Source: Mycobacterium marseillense (GTDB lineage Bacteria > Actinomycetota > Actinomycetes > Mycobacteriales > Mycobacteriaceae). From it: a DNA stretch of 64,000 bases. Numbering within the stretch: position 1 is the first letter of the stretch; each line of letters starts with the position of its first letter. The notes beneath the pieces were generated by a model that was not told where the DNA came from, made no database searches, and saw only the letters and a list, made by a program, of their open reading frames with translations. The position numbers and the translations under genes are program-made. This document shows positions 17,456 to 29,739 of this stretch, piece after piece. The stretch lies in contig NZ_AP022584.1 in the NCBI RefSeq assembly GCF_010731675.1, positions 3,968,001-4,032,000 on the forward strand. Direction: 5' to 3'.

Positions 17456-18715
17456 ATGCCATCGGCTAGCCGCTCGTCTGCGGATCATGTCAAGCGGCGC
17501 CCGAAGGACCGCAAGATCCAGATCGCCCGCGCCGCCACCGATGCCTTCAGCGAGCTGGGCTACCACGCGGTCAGCATGGAGAACATCGCGGCGCGGGTCG
17601 GCATCTCCGCGGCCGCCCTGTATCGGCATTCGCAGGGCAAATACGACTTGTTCCGTGATGTCGTCCTGGCGCTGGGCCAGCAACTGGTGGACGCCACGGC
17701 GTTCGCCGATGATTTGCCCGCCGACGCCGATCCCGACAAAGTCCTCAGCGCGCTCACCCGTGCGCTGATCGACACCACGATCGTCAACCGCACCACCGGC
17801 GGACTGTATCGGTGGGAAGGCCGCTATCTGCGCGGGGACGACCAACGCGCGTCCGCGGACCAAATCAAACTGATCAACCGGCGTCTGCAGCGGCCGTTGG
17901 TCCGGCTGCGGCCGAAACTCACCTCGCGGCAGCGCTGGTTGCTGTCGGCGGCCACGCTGAGCGTCATCGGCAGCATCACCGATCATCGGTCCCGCCTCGG
18001 TAACGCGGAGATCCGGGCGGCACTCACCGATGTCGCGACCGCGGTCCTGCAGGCCGAGTTGCCCGCGCCGCGCGAACGTGACTCCGAACCGTTGCGCACG
18101 TCGACGCTGACGAGCGCCGCCGGCAGCTACGAGCTGCTGCTCCACGAGTCGATGCGCCTGTTCAACGAACGTGGTTACCGCGAGACCGGTATGGAAGACA
18201 TCGCCGCGGCGGTCGGCATACCGGTTGCCAGCATCTACCAATACTTCCCGGGGAAAGCCGCCATCTTGGCGGTCTATTACCGGCGAGCCGCCGACCAACT
18301 CTCGGGCGACCTGTCCAGCATTCTGGCCACCAGCGACGATCCCGAGCAGGCGCTCGCGCGGCTCATCGACGCCTATGTGACCCGGTCGTTCGCCAACCCC
18401 GAGCTCGCGTGTGTGTATTACACCGAGCGACACAACCTGCCCGAGACAGATGCGGTGCTGCTGTACAACATTCAGCGCTCCACCGTCGAGTCCTGGGCCC
18501 GATTGGCCGTAGCGGCAAGTCCGCAACTCACCCTTGGTCGCGCGCGTTACGCCGTGCATGCTGCGTTCGCGCTCGCGGTCGACATCGGGCGCTTGGTGCA
18601 CCCCGACACCAGTCAGTCCGCCACTCTCACGGTGCGTCGCCTGATGGAAGTGACGGTGCTGGGACGGCCGGCCGCATCCCCCGACGCGGTTGGCGAGCGC
18701 CGGCAACGGCGCTGA
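17456..18715 (+). CDS. double TetR-domain transcriptional regulator, Mce3R-like
   Basis: The protein has 419 residues and two complete TetR units. The first helix-turn-helix is near residues 35-65 (ENIAARVGISAAALYRHSQGK). The second is near 245-275 (EDIAAAVGIPVASIYQYFPGK), each followed by a helical ligand domain. This doubled architecture is that of Mce3R, which represses the mce3 operon and lipid-metabolism genes in M. tuberculosis. There Mce3R is divergent from its operon; here the gene lies at the 3' end in the same direction, 128 bases after the secreted protein. The ATG at 17456 gives a normal N-terminus; an in-frame GTG at 17447 is also possible. Confidence 0.8.
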   Translation: MPSASRSSADHVKRRPKDRKIQIARAATDAFSELGYHAVSMENIAARVGISAAALYRHSQGKYDLFRDVVLALGQQLVDATAFADDLPADADPDKVLSALTRALIDTTIVNRTTGGLYRWEGRYLRGDDQRASADQIKLINRRLQRPLVRLRPKLTSRQRWLLSAATLSVIGSITDHRSRLGNAEIRAALTDVATAVLQAELPAPRERDSEPLRTSTLTSAAGSYELLLHESMRLFNERGYRETGMEDIAAAVGIPVASIYQYFPGKAAILAVYYRRAADQLSGDLSSILATSDDPEQALARLIDAYVTRSFANPELACVYYTERHNLPETDAVLLYNIQRSTVESWARLAVAASPQLTLGRARYAVHAAFALAVDIGRLVHPDTSQSATLTVRRLMEVTVLGRPAASPDAVGERRQRR

Positions 18716-18794
18716 AAGACAATTCAATCCGGATAACAGCGCTGCACTTGCTGCGATGCGTCCACCGCGATCGGAGAATCAGCGGAGACTGAAC

Positions 18795-18809
18795 GTGCCT
18801 TTCCGGCAC
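18795..18809 (+). terminator. small hairpin downstream of the Mce3R-like gene
   Basis: GTGCC-TTTCC-GGCAC forms a five-base-pair stem about 80 bases after the regulator stop, within a 267-bp stretch without a gene. It is short and has no T-tract, so termination is only a possibility. An AT-richer run (about 18865-18900, TATTAACATATT) further on may hold the promoter for the small membrane genes. Confidence 0.25.
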
Positions 18810-18982
18810 CGTATCTGCACGTAAAGGGTTGGGCGCCAATCGCTGCCGATCGGTCCCGTGCACTACCAAATCATCCGAATCGGTATTAACATATTCAGCG
18901 TCTAGTCCGCGCGCCGGAATGTGGTGGTCCTCATCGCTTGGTGTGGGTCGGCGGTAACTCCGGCAGCGCCCGCGCGAAAGGG

Positions 18983-19213
18983 ATGTTCATGCTCACCAGG
19001 CTTCGCAAGTTCCTCGAGTATCAGTTGAGCATCGCCGAACTGCTGGGACTGGGCATCCTGCTGGGCACGCCGTACCTGATTGTCGGCGTGATCTGGTCGA
19101 GCACGCACACCGCGCATCTGCACGACATGCACGGCGTCGATTTGGTGGTGTCGTTCCTCGGCTCGATCGTGTCCTGGCCGGTGCTGCTTTTCTCCAATGT
19201 TTGTATGACCTAG
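18983..19213 (+). CDS. small membrane protein of unknown function
   Basis: The protein has 76 residues from the ATG at 18983; the frame is open to 18938. After a basic start (MLTRLRKFLEYQLS) it has two predicted membrane helices (LLGLGILLGTPYLIVGVIW and LVVSFLGSIVSWPVLLF) separated by a His-rich loop (THTAHLHDMHG). The loop could bind a metal. It is 13 bases ahead of the next membrane-protein gene and probably co-transcribed with it. I do not recognise the family. Confidence 0.6.
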   Translation: MFMLTRLRKFLEYQLSIAELLGLGILLGTPYLIVGVIWSSTHTAHLHDMHGVDLVVSFLGSIVSWPVLLFSNVCMT

Positions 19214-19226
19214 GGGGCTCAGGCGC

Positions 19227-19574
19227 ATGGTCACGCGCGGACCGCTCATTGTCTTCGCGGCGGTGGTGTTCTTGGCCGGGGGGCTGTTCGCGTTGCGGTT
19301 CCCGGTTTTCATCGAGGCCTATGACCAGTTCGGTTGGCAGGTCAAATGCGGCAGCGGCTTTACCACCGATCTGACCCAGGCGTCCAACGCCCACGCTCCG
19401 CATACGGCGGGCGACAACTACGTGGGTCAATGCAATGACGCGCTGCTTGCCCGACGCGTGTGGGCCATCCCCGCGGCGGCCCTCGGGGGCCTGACCCTGA
19501 CCTGGGTCGCGACCGCGGCGCTTGCCCACGACCGCCGAGCCCGCATCGAGCACAGCGAAGCTGATCGGCGGTAG
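19227..19574 (+). CDS. two-helix membrane protein of unknown function
   Basis: The protein has 115 residues. A first membrane helix (LIVFAAVVFLAGGLFALRFPVF) is followed by an extracytoplasmic loop of about 50 residues with two cysteines (VKCGSG and GQCNDA), then a second helix (AIPAAALGGLTLTWVATAALA) and a basic tail. The paired cysteines suggest a disulphide in the loop. It appears to form a two-gene unit with the preceding small membrane gene. The family is not recognised. Confidence 0.65.
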   Translation: MVTRGPLIVFAAVVFLAGGLFALRFPVFIEAYDQFGWQVKCGSGFTTDLTQASNAHAPHTAGDNYVGQCNDALLARRVWAIPAAALGGLTLTWVATAALAHDRRARIEHSEADRR

Positions 19575-19617
19575 CGGGTCGACGAAAAACCTTGGGAATC
19601 AACAGCCATCGCTGAGG

Positions 19618-19785
19618 CTATCGCGTGCTCTCGTCGGGGGTGTCGTGCCGTGACTGGTGCAAACCCGGCGCGTCCAAGTCTTCGTTCTGGTGCTCGAGCT
19701 GGTCCTGCAGCTTGCGTTGTTCCTCGGTTGTCTTCCGGGCGTCCTCGGGCGCAGCGGGCGAGTCGGTGTTGACTTCCTGATCCAC
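19618..19785 (-). CDS. small acidic hydrophilic protein (55 aa)
   Basis: A GTG at 19785 lies seven bases after AGGAG on the minus strand, which marks this start over the longer open frames. The 55-residue product is highly charged, with no hydrophobic segment. It has a helical, possibly coiled-coil centre (ARKTTEEQRKLQDQLEHQN) and a His/Asp-rich end. It is the last gene of a leftward group after the IDDTDN protein, 67 bases downstream of it. No function can be inferred. Confidence 0.55.
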   Translation of the reverse strand: MDQEVNTDSPAAPEDARKTTEEQRKLQDQLEHQNEDLDAPGLHQSRHDTPDESTR

Positions 19786-19852
19786 CAGGATCTCCTCTGA
19801 ACGTCTGCAATGGCTCCTGTCAGGGTCTCCCGAATCGCGTGCGCCGAAACAC

Positions 19853-20638
19853 TCAATACTGTTTGACCACGGCACGCGGGGCCGTTCGCCAGGTTCTGCC
19901 GCCGCCGTCCTGCGGGCGCGGCTGCTCGAGAAGCAGGACGGCCAGTCCGTCGAGCAGCACTGGGCGCACCCAGTCGCCCAGTTCGATCACCTCACCGGAC
20001 GCCGGCTGGCGATGCAGGTCGTCGCGGGCGAGATCGATCGGCGTCAGGGTGCGGACGGTGTCGAGGGTGGCGTGCTGAGGCAGCTTGCGGATGCCGGGCA
20101 GGGTGATGAACAGCCCGTCGTTACCGGACAGGTGCAGGCCGAGGGCCGCCAGCGCGCCGGTCATGCCCTCTCGGGTGCCCCCGTGCCCCGACAAATGCAC
20201 ACCGAGAGCCGGGGCGAGTTCGCGAGCTTCGCTGGGATGCAACACTTCTCGTTTGGCGCGGCGACCGAACTCAATGAGCCGCGCGGCGTCTTCGAGGTCT
20301 CCCGGAACGACGACGGCCAGCCCGGGGTCGGCATCGGGTGGGCAGACCCGTTCCAAGAACTGCCCGGCGAGTTCGATGACTGCGCCTCGCACCGCGTGTG
20401 GGTCGCCGCCGGCGCTGCGCCAGGCCAGGCACGCGCTCGAATTGTGGGACGTATAGGGGATCCGGTCGTCGACAAGCAACTGGTGGCGGGTGGCGCCGGC
20501 GGGCGAGCCGAGGCCGGCCGCCGCCAGCTCGTGAAGCAGCGCGCGGGCGCGTCGGCCGGTGCCGGGCGTATAGGCGTTGTCGGTGTCGTCGATGCCGATC
20601 AGCAGGTCCACCCCGGCGAGCGCGGAGGCTGGGGTCAC
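19853..20638 (-). CDS. IDDTDN-motif protein, distantly TiaS-like
   Basis: The protein has 261 residues from the GTG at 20638, which overlaps the stop of the upstream lipoprotein gene (GTGA). The N-terminal LLIGIDDTDN motif is the signature of tRNA(Ile2) agmatinylcytidine synthetase (TiaS) and related proteins, where the aspartates bind metal/ATP. The rest has GHGGTREGMTGALAALGL and ends with a strand-rich part. The zinc ribbon and OB domain of full TiaS are not visible. Bacteria normally use TilS for that tRNA, so a different substrate is likely. The coupled lipoprotein gene has a molybdopterin-oxidoreductase-like domain, which is an unusual partner. Confidence 0.65.
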   Translation of the reverse strand: MTPASALAGVDLLIGIDDTDNAYTPGTGRRARALLHELAAAGLGSPAGATRHQLLVDDRIPYTSHNSSACLAWRSAGGDPHAVRGAVIELAGQFLERVCPPDADPGLAVVVPGDLEDAARLIEFGRRAKREVLHPSEARELAPALGVHLSGHGGTREGMTGALAALGLHLSGNDGLFITLPGIRKLPQHATLDTVRTLTPIDLARDDLHRQPASGEVIELGDWVRPVLLDGLAVLLLEQPRPQDGGGRTWRTAPRAVVKQY

Positions 20639-21060
20639 GGGTTGACCACCAGCGCGGTGACATCGCGGACCCATTGATCGCGGCGAAGTTTGGCGCCCGT
20701 CAGCTTCAGCGTGTTGCGCTTGGTGAAGCTGAGGATCGTCTGATCGTCGAGCGCGGCAGCGACCAGCGTCTGGGCCGGGTCACGGCCTTCCACCCGCACC
20801 CGGGTGGCGTCGGCCGCGCCGGCGGCATTGAGAATCGAGCGCACGCTGGGACCCTTCTGGACCGGTGCGCCGTGCGATTGCGGCGTGGCGACCTCCATCT
20901 GCGGTAGCTGCTGTAGCTGCGCGAGGGTGAACCGATCGAGCACGTGGTGATCGTCCTGGACGACAAGCTGATTGTCGGTCCCGGAGGGGCTGCACGCAAC
21001 GACCCCAGCGCTGATGGCCAGGACCGCGACTGCTCGGAGCGGCCGCGTATAGCTGCGCAT
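20635..21060 (-). CDS. lipoprotein with sulfite-oxidase/molybdopterin-oxidoreductase-like domain
   Basis: The protein has 141 residues with a lipoprotein signal (basic start, hydrophobic core, lipobox GVVAC with Cys at residue 23). The mature part reads FTLAQLQQLPQMEV, then KGPSVRSILNAAGA and later TILSFTKRNTLKL. This is the pattern of the small molybdopterin-binding domain found in sulfite-oxidase-like proteins, where a leading TL-x-LxxLP segment precedes G-x-x-L-x-x-hhxxAG. It is too short to hold the cofactor in the usual way, so it may be a binding domain only. It is the first gene of the leftward group and overlaps the IDDTDN gene. Confidence 0.65.
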   Translation of the reverse strand: MRSYTRPLRAVAVLAISAGVVACSPSGTDNQLVVQDDHHVLDRFTLAQLQQLPQMEVATPQSHGAPVQKGPSVRSILNAAGAADATRVRVEGRDPAQTLVAAALDDQTILSFTKRNTLKLTGAKLRRDQWVRDVTALVVNP

Positions 21061-21131
21061 TTTCGGATCCTATCCTGTGAATGCGCCGCAAATAAGGGCC
21101 AGGGCGGGCGCTGGCAACTTATGCTTTCGGG

Positions 21132-21713
21132 GTGACCGTGATGCAACGCCCGGTGGCGAGTTACCGCGCCGCTCGCGAGGCGGTGTTCCCCCTGCTCGCG
21201 GTTGCCGCGATCGTCGCCTCCACCGACGTCCGGATCCCGCTGGGCCTCCCCGGCCACCGCGGACTCATCTGGCTGACCCTGTTGGTGGCGGTGGCGCTGG
21301 TGACCGTCCGACGCGAGACGGTGCTCGCGGTCGGGGCGGCCTCCACGGTGGCGGCGTTGCCGATGCACGGGTGGAGCGATCCGTTGTGGAGCAGTCGCTA
21401 TGTGGCCGCCGCGGCATTGCTCTACGCCGTCGCCTCCCTGCCGACGGTGCGGGCGCGGCGGTGGTTGTTGGCGATAGCTGCCGCGCCGATTCATCTTGTC
21501 GCACTGGCCAGTTCGGTGTTCAGCCTGCACACCGGCGGCCATATGTCCACCTGGGTGTCCAGTGGTCTGCTCGAAAAGGCCGGCTGGCATGTGGTTTTCG
21601 GGTTTGCCGCCGGCATGCTCGCCTGGGTGGTGGCGCTTTGTGTGGGATACCTGCCCCCGCCGCACGCAACCGGGACGTGGTGCAAGAAACGAGTTGAGGA
21701 GTGGCCGCGATGA
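21132..21713 (+). CDS. polytopic membrane protein of unknown function
   Basis: The protein is about 193 residues with five or six hydrophobic helices, including [49 protein letters not shown] and [21 protein letters not shown]. No catalytic motif is seen. The stop overlaps the PE gene start by ATGA, so it is co-translated with a PE-PPE pair. Starts at GTG 21132, GTG 21138 or ATG 21141 are all possible. The family is not recognised; a membrane partner for the PE-PPE pair is one possibility. Confidence 0.65.
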   Translation: MTVMQRPVASYRAAREAVFPLLAVAAIVASTDVRIPLGLPGHRGLIWLTLLVAVALVTVRRETVLAVGAASTVAALPMHGWSDPLWSSRYVAAAALLYAVASLPTVRARRWLLAIAAAPIHLVALASSVFSLHTGGHMSTWVSSGLLEKAGWHVVFGFAAGMLAWVVALCVGYLPPPHATGTWCKKRVEEWPR

Positions 21714-22018
21714 CGCTACGAGTTCTTCCCGAGGGCCTGGCCGCGACGAGCGCGGCGGTGGAGGCGATCACCGCCCAGCTCGCGGCCGCACACGCGGCCG
21801 CCGGCCCGGTGGTCTCGGCGGTGGTTCCACCGGCGGCCGATCCGGTATCCCTTGAAGCGGCAGCCATTTTCAGCGGCAGGGGCAGCCAGCATACGGCCGC
21901 GGCGGCCAAAGGCGTCGAGGTGTTGGGCCGGGCCGGGATGGGGGTCAGCCTGGCCGGCGTCGGTTACGCCGCCGAGGACGCGGCGGACGCGGCGACTTAT
22001 CTGGTATCAGGCGGCTGA
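21710..22018 (+). CDS. PE family protein (PE5/PE15 type)
   Basis: The protein has 102 residues, essentially only a PE domain. It starts [19 protein letters not shown], and the four-residue overlap with the upstream gene supports the ATG at 21710 over the GTG at 21701. The C-terminal type VII signal YxxxD is present (YAAED). The sequence is of the PE5/PE15 subgroup, which arose from the ESX-3 PE gene. PE domains pair with the PPE product encoded next for export through an ESX system. The PPE gene begins two bases after its stop. Confidence 0.85.
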   Translation: MTLRVLPEGLAATSAAVEAITAQLAAAHAAAGPVVSAVVPPAADPVSLEAAAIFSGRGSQHTAAAAKGVEVLGRAGMGVSLAGVGYAAEDAADAATYLVSGG

Positions 22019-22020
22019 CG

Positions 22021-23781
<1,761 letters not shown>

Positions 23782-23790
23782 GTCGCGCCG

Positions 23791-25459
<1,669 letters not shown>

Positions 25460-25564
25460 GCCACTCTCCTCTCGGCGACAATGCGCGCGGTTAGTTAGCT
25501 TATTTAAGTTACGAGTCAACTGTACCCGTCCCCGCTGCGGCCGCCAGTGGTGTTCACTGTCGTT

Positions 25565-25987
25565 ATGGGCGACCACATCGAGTTGAGTCCCAGGGGCTGG
25601 GTCCGCGACCAGACCGAACAAATCTTGAGTCGCGGCACCACCGACGGAGTCGAGGTCTTCGACCGGCCCATCGTGTTGGTGACCATCACCGGGGCGAAGT
25701 CCGGCAAACAGCGCTACGTACCGCTGATGCGAGTCGAGAAGGACGGCCGCTACGCCATCGTCGCGTCCCACGGCGGCGCCCCCGAGCACCCCGCCTGGTA
25801 CGCCAATGTCAAGGCGAACCCGACGGTGACGCTGCAAGACGGCGACAAGGTCGCCACGCTCACCGCTCGCGAACTCGAGGGATCCGAGCGCGACGAGTGG
25901 TGGCAGCGGTCCGTCGAAGCCTTTCCTCCCTACGCGGAATACCAAACCAAGACGGCACGACAGATCCCGGTTTTCGTTCTGGAATAA
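25565..25987 (+). CDS. DUF385/nitroreductase family deazaflavin (F420)-dependent protein
   Basis: The protein has 140 residues from the ATG at 25565 ([16 protein letters not shown]). The F420-binding family pattern is present: [48 protein letters not shown] and the aromatic [17 protein letters not shown] ending. Members such as Ddn use F420H2 to reduce quinones or other compounds. It is divergent from the TIGR00027 methyltransferase gene across about 105 bases that contain an AT-rich patch (TTAGTTAGCTTATTTAAG), probably both promoters. Confidence 0.88.
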   Translation: MGDHIELSPRGWVRDQTEQILSRGTTDGVEVFDRPIVLVTITGAKSGKQRYVPLMRVEKDGRYAIVASHGGAPEHPAWYANVKANPTVTLQDGDKVATLTARELEGSERDEWWQRSVEAFPPYAEYQTKTARQIPVFVLE

Positions 25988-26233
25988 CGGCCCTGCGCCA
26001 CCGTTGCGGGACCGCGGAAACATTTGCATTCGATATGCGCCCCGCCCGTCCGGTTGACCGCTCTAGCCTGCCCACCTACTTTCGTACGCAGAGGCCAGGC
26101 ACGCCCCAGCTGAACAACGATGTTCATCGCATTTGTAATCGCCTGGGCCGCGCGAATTTACGCATTCTCGCGTTGCCGTTGTCGGGTGGATATCCAAAAG
26201 CCCACCGCCATTGACGAATTCAGGAGAAAGCTC

Positions 26234-27814
26234 TTGCAACACGCTGAATCGCCAGTTCGAGAAGGTGTGGAGCAGGGCGCATCGTCCCGCATAGAACGTC
26301 TCCGCGACGCGGCCCAATACGACCTGCCCGCGTCATTGGTGGTTTTCTTGGTAGCGCTCCCGTTGTCGCTCGGGATCGCAATCGCTTCAGATGCACCGGT
26401 TCTCGCCGGATTGATAGCGGCGATCGTCGGGGGGATCGTCGGGGGATGGATCGGCGGCTCGCCGCTGCAGGTCAGCGGGCCCGCCGCCGGACTCACCGTC
26501 ATCGTCGCCGACGTCGTCCACCAGTTCGGCTGGGGCGTCACATGTTTCATCACAGTCATCGCCGGGATCCTGCAAGTTGTGTTGGGATTCAGTCGCATTG
26601 CGCGCGCCGCCCTGGCGATCTCGCCCGTCGTGGTGCACGCCATGCTGGCCGGTATCGGGATCACCATTGCCCTGCAGCAAGTACACGTATTGCTGGGTGG
26701 GGCCTCGGAGAGCTCGGCATGGAGCAACGTCACGGGGTTGCCCGCACAGATCCTCGGCGCGCACCGGCCAGGTCTGGTGTTGGGACTGTTGGTGATCGCC
26801 ATTCTCGTGGCCTGGCGCTGGGCTCCGGCGCGGGTGGCCAGCATTCCCGGCCCGCTGGTCGCCATTGTGGTGGTCACGGCCATTTCGGTGGCGTTTCCAT
26901 TCCACGTATCCCGGATCGTCCTGAACGGCTCCGTGCTCGACGCGCTGCAATTACCTTCGCTGCCGCACGGGAATTGGGGCGCCGTCGTGATCGCCATCAT
27001 CACGGTCACCCTGATCACCAGCGTCCAGAGCCTGCTGACCGCGGTATCGATCGATCGCATGCACAACGGACCGCGAACCGACTTCAACCGCGAACTGATC
27101 GGGCAGGGCGCCGCGAACATCGCCTCGGGCGCGATCGGTGGGCTGCCCATCGCCGGTGTCATCGTGCGGAGCGCGGCCAACGTGAACGCCGGCGCGAGAA
27201 CCCGTGCCTCGACGATCATGCACGGGTTCTGGATCCTGCTTTTCGCCGTGCCCTTCGCCGGGCTGGTCGAAAAGATCCCGACCGCTGCGCTTGCCGGCTT
27301 GCTCATCGTCATCGGGATCGAGCTGTTGAAACCGGCGCACATCGAAACCGCTTTGCGCAACGGCGATCTCGCCGTCTACCTGGTGACCATTGTCAGCGTC
27401 GTCTTCCTCAATCTGCTGCACGGCGTCATGATCGGACTCGCGTTGGCCGTTGTCGTGACCGGATGGCGGGTGGTGCGCGCGAGGATCGAGGCCAAGCCCG
27501 TGGACGATGGATGGCACGTCATCGTCGAGGGGGCGTGCACGTTCCTGTCGTTGCCGAGGCTGACCGGTGTCCTGGCGTCCATCCCGGAACGCACGTCGGT
27601 GACCCTGCATCTGCTCACGAACTACCTCGACCATGCGGCCCATCAGGCGATCAGCGACTGGCAACGACGGCATACCGCCACGGGCGGGGAGGTTCATCTC
27701 CGCGAAACGCTCGAGCCGGAATCCGTTGGGCACGAGGCCAAGCCGTCGAAACCCCACCGCCGCAATGCGCACCTGAGCCTGGTCGCTCAGCTCTCCGCGG
27801 ACGGACGCGCCTGA
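26234..27814 (+). CDS. SulP-family inorganic anion transporter
   Basis: The protein has 526 residues from the TTG at 26234, which follows AGGAG by seven bases; the frame is open to an unsupported ATG at 26120. It has about 10-12 membrane helices, and the SulP signature region GGSPLQVSGPAAGLTVIVADVV is split across the second helices. The C-terminal cytoplasmic part (about 90 residues after VVVTGWRVVRARIE) resembles a reduced STAS domain. Bacterial SulP proteins carry sulfate, bicarbonate or dicarboxylates; the substrate cannot be read here and no carbonic anhydrase is fused or adjacent. It ends nine bases before the convergent LLM gene. Confidence 0.88.
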   Translation: MQHAESPVREGVEQGASSRIERLRDAAQYDLPASLVVFLVALPLSLGIAIASDAPVLAGLIAAIVGGIVGGWIGGSPLQVSGPAAGLTVIVADVVHQFGWGVTCFITVIAGILQVVLGFSRIARAALAISPVVVHAMLAGIGITIALQQVHVLLGGASESSAWSNVTGLPAQILGAHRPGLVLGLLVIAILVAWRWAPARVASIPGPLVAIVVVTAISVAFPFHVSRIVLNGSVLDALQLPSLPHGNWGAVVIAIITVTLITSVQSLLTAVSIDRMHNGPRTDFNRELIGQGAANIASGAIGGLPIAGVIVRSAANVNAGARTRASTIMHGFWILLFAVPFAGLVEKIPTAALAGLLIVIGIELLKPAHIETALRNGDLAVYLVTIVSVVFLNLLHGVMIGLALAVVVTGWRVVRARIEAKPVDDGWHVIVEGACTFLSLPRLTGVLASIPERTSVTLHLLTNYLDHAAHQAISDWQRRHTATGGEVHLRETLEPESVGHEAKPSKPHRRNAHLSLVAQLSADGRA

Positions 27815-27822
27815 CGGGGCCG

Positions 27823-28680
27823 CTACGTCAGGTCGGCGGCCACTCGCTCCAATACGGCGAGGTGGTCGTCGACACGCGCCAAGCCTGCCTTCATGGTGTT
27901 CACGGATAGATGGCTGGCCCCGGCGGCTTTCCATGCGGCGATGGCGGCGGCGAGCTTGTCGGGGTCGCCGGTCCAGCTGATCCGACCCTCCATGCCGATG
28001 CTTCGCGGGTCCCGGCCCGCCGCCTCGGCCGCGCGGTTCACCTGCGCGAGCGCGTGGTCCAGGCCGGCGCCGGGCGCTGTCATCGGAAACCACCCGTCGC
28101 CGAGGCGACCGGCGCGTTCGTAGGCGCGATCGGAGGCCGCCCCGAACCACACCGGGATGGGGCGCTGGGCGGGCAGCGGGGCCAGGCCCGCGCCGGTCAC
28201 GGTGTGGTACGTGCCGTTGAAGGTGACCGATCGTTCGGTCCACAGCCTGCGCATGAGCTCGACCTGCTCCTCGGAGCGTTTTCCGCGGTTGGTGAACGTC
28301 TCCCCGAGCGCTTCGTACTCCACGGCGTTCCAGCCCAATCCGACACCGAGCCGCAAGCGCCCGCCGGAGAGCAGGTCGACCTCGGCGGCCTGTTTGGCCA
28401 CCAGGACCGTCTGCCGCTGCGGCAAGATGATGACGCCGGTGACGAGTTCCAGGGTGGTGACCGCGGCCAGGTAGCCCAACATGACGAATGGCTCGTGAAA
28501 CGTCGAGTCGATGTCGTAGGGGCCCTCAAAGCCCTGGTGCACCGCCGTGTCGGCGCCGACGACGTGGTCATAGGCGAGGATGTGGGCGAACCCGAGCTCC
28601 TCGACGCGCTGGGCGTAGGCGCGCAGGACGGCGGGGTCTGATCCGAGCTCGGTCTGGGGGAAGACGACTCCGATGCGCAT
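27823..28680 (-). CDS. LLM-class F420-dependent oxidoreductase
   Basis: The protein has 285 residues from the ATG at 28680; the frame further upstream is a shadow of the divergent dehydrogenase. It shows the luciferase-like TIM-barrel pattern of the Rv-type F420 group. It starts MRIGVVFPQTELG and has ELGFAHILAYDHVVG, LVTGVIILPQRQTVLVAKQAAEVD, the phosphate-site RLRLGVGLGWN and PVWFGAASDRAYERAG. Such enzymes use F420 to oxidise or reduce alcohols, imines and similar compounds. The start is 84 bases from that of the divergent 2-hydroxyacid dehydrogenase, so the two may share a regulatory region. Confidence 0.9.
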   Translation of the reverse strand: MRIGVVFPQTELGSDPAVLRAYAQRVEELGFAHILAYDHVVGADTAVHQGFEGPYDIDSTFHEPFVMLGYLAAVTTLELVTGVIILPQRQTVLVAKQAAEVDLLSGGRLRLGVGLGWNAVEYEALGETFTNRGKRSEEQVELMRRLWTERSVTFNGTYHTVTGAGLAPLPAQRPIPVWFGAASDRAYERAGRLGDGWFPMTAPGAGLDHALAQVNRAAEAAGRDPRSIGMEGRISWTGDPDKLAAAIAAWKAAGASHLSVNTMKAGLARVDDHLAVLERVAADLT

Positions 28681-28764
28681 TCGCGGTGCAACCGCGCGGC
28701 GTCGCGTTTGCTTCCCGCGTCGCCGGTCGACCGATGCGGTGGTGGCGTCACGCATGATGGGGGC

Positions 28765-29739
28765 GTGACGGCCAAGGATCTGAGCGGGGTGCTGCGGGTC
28801 GGCGAACTGGAGCCGGCGCTCGAACAGGAGCTCGCCGCCCGCTATGACATTGCGAAGCTTCCCGACGGCCCGGGCCGGGCCCCGTTTTTGGCCGAGCACG
28901 CCCTCGACGTGCGCGTACTGCTGACATGGGGTCCGCCGGGCGTCGACGCCGACACCATCGCGGCGCTGCCCAACCTGGAGGCCATCGTCAACAACGGGGC
29001 CGGGGTGGACCTGATCGACCTGGAGGCGGCGAAGCGCCGCGGCATCGGCGTGAGCAACACCCCTGACGTGCTGTCGGAAACGGTCGCCGATACGGCGCTG
29101 GGCCTGATCCTGATGACGCTGCGCCGTTTCGGCGCCGCCGATCGCTACGTGCGGGCGGGGCGGTGGGCCCGCGAGGGTCGGTTTCCGTACGCCAGGGACC
29201 TCAGCGGCCTGCGGGTGGGCATTCTGGGCCTGGGCCGCATCGGTTCGGCGATCGCCACCAGGCTGCTCGGATTCGATTGCGCCGTCGCATATCACAACCG
29301 GCGCCGCATCGACGGGTCGCCGTATCGCTACGCCCCGTCACCGGGGGAGCTCGCCGAGTCCGTCGATGTGCTGGTCGTCGCCACCACGGGTGACCAGAAG
29401 ACCCACAAGCTGGTCGACCGCGCCGTGCTGCAGGCACTGGGGCCCGAGGGGTATCTGATCAACATCGCCCGGGGCAGCGTCGTCGATCAGGACGCGCTGG
29501 TGGAACTGCTGGTCGCCGGCGAGCTGGCGGGCGCCGGCCTGGACGTCTTCGCCGACGAACCGCAGGTGCCGGCCGAATTGTGTGACCTGGACAACGTGGT
29601 CCTGCTTCCGCACATCGGCAGCGCCACGGCCCGGACGCGGCGGGCGATGGCGCTGCTGGCGATCCGCAATCTCGAGAGCTACCTGGACACCGGCGAACTC
29701 GTGACGCCCGTACTGAGACCGCGCTGTCGTCGGGCCTGA
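28765..29739 (+). CDS. D-isomer-specific 2-hydroxyacid dehydrogenase
   Basis: The protein has 324 residues from the GTG at 28765. It has the NAD(P)-binding motif VGILGLGRIGSAIATRL near residue 150, the catalytic Arg in NIARGSVVDQ near residue 235, Glu in DVFADEPQVP and the catalytic His in LLPHIGSATARTR. The substrate part begins LRVGELEPALEQEL. Family members reduce glyoxylate, hydroxypyruvate or similar 2-oxoacids. The HNRRRI loop after the Rossmann turn carries Arg residues, which favours NADP. It is divergent from the LLM oxidoreductase. Confidence 0.9.
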   Translation: MTAKDLSGVLRVGELEPALEQELAARYDIAKLPDGPGRAPFLAEHALDVRVLLTWGPPGVDADTIAALPNLEAIVNNGAGVDLIDLEAAKRRGIGVSNTPDVLSETVADTALGLILMTLRRFGAADRYVRAGRWAREGRFPYARDLSGLRVGILGLGRIGSAIATRLLGFDCAVAYHNRRRIDGSPYRYAPSPGELAESVDVLVVATTGDQKTHKLVDRAVLQALGPEGYLINIARGSVVDQDALVELLVAGELAGAGLDVFADEPQVPAELCDLDNVVLLPHIGSATARTRRAMALLAIRNLESYLDTGELVTPVLRPRCRRA

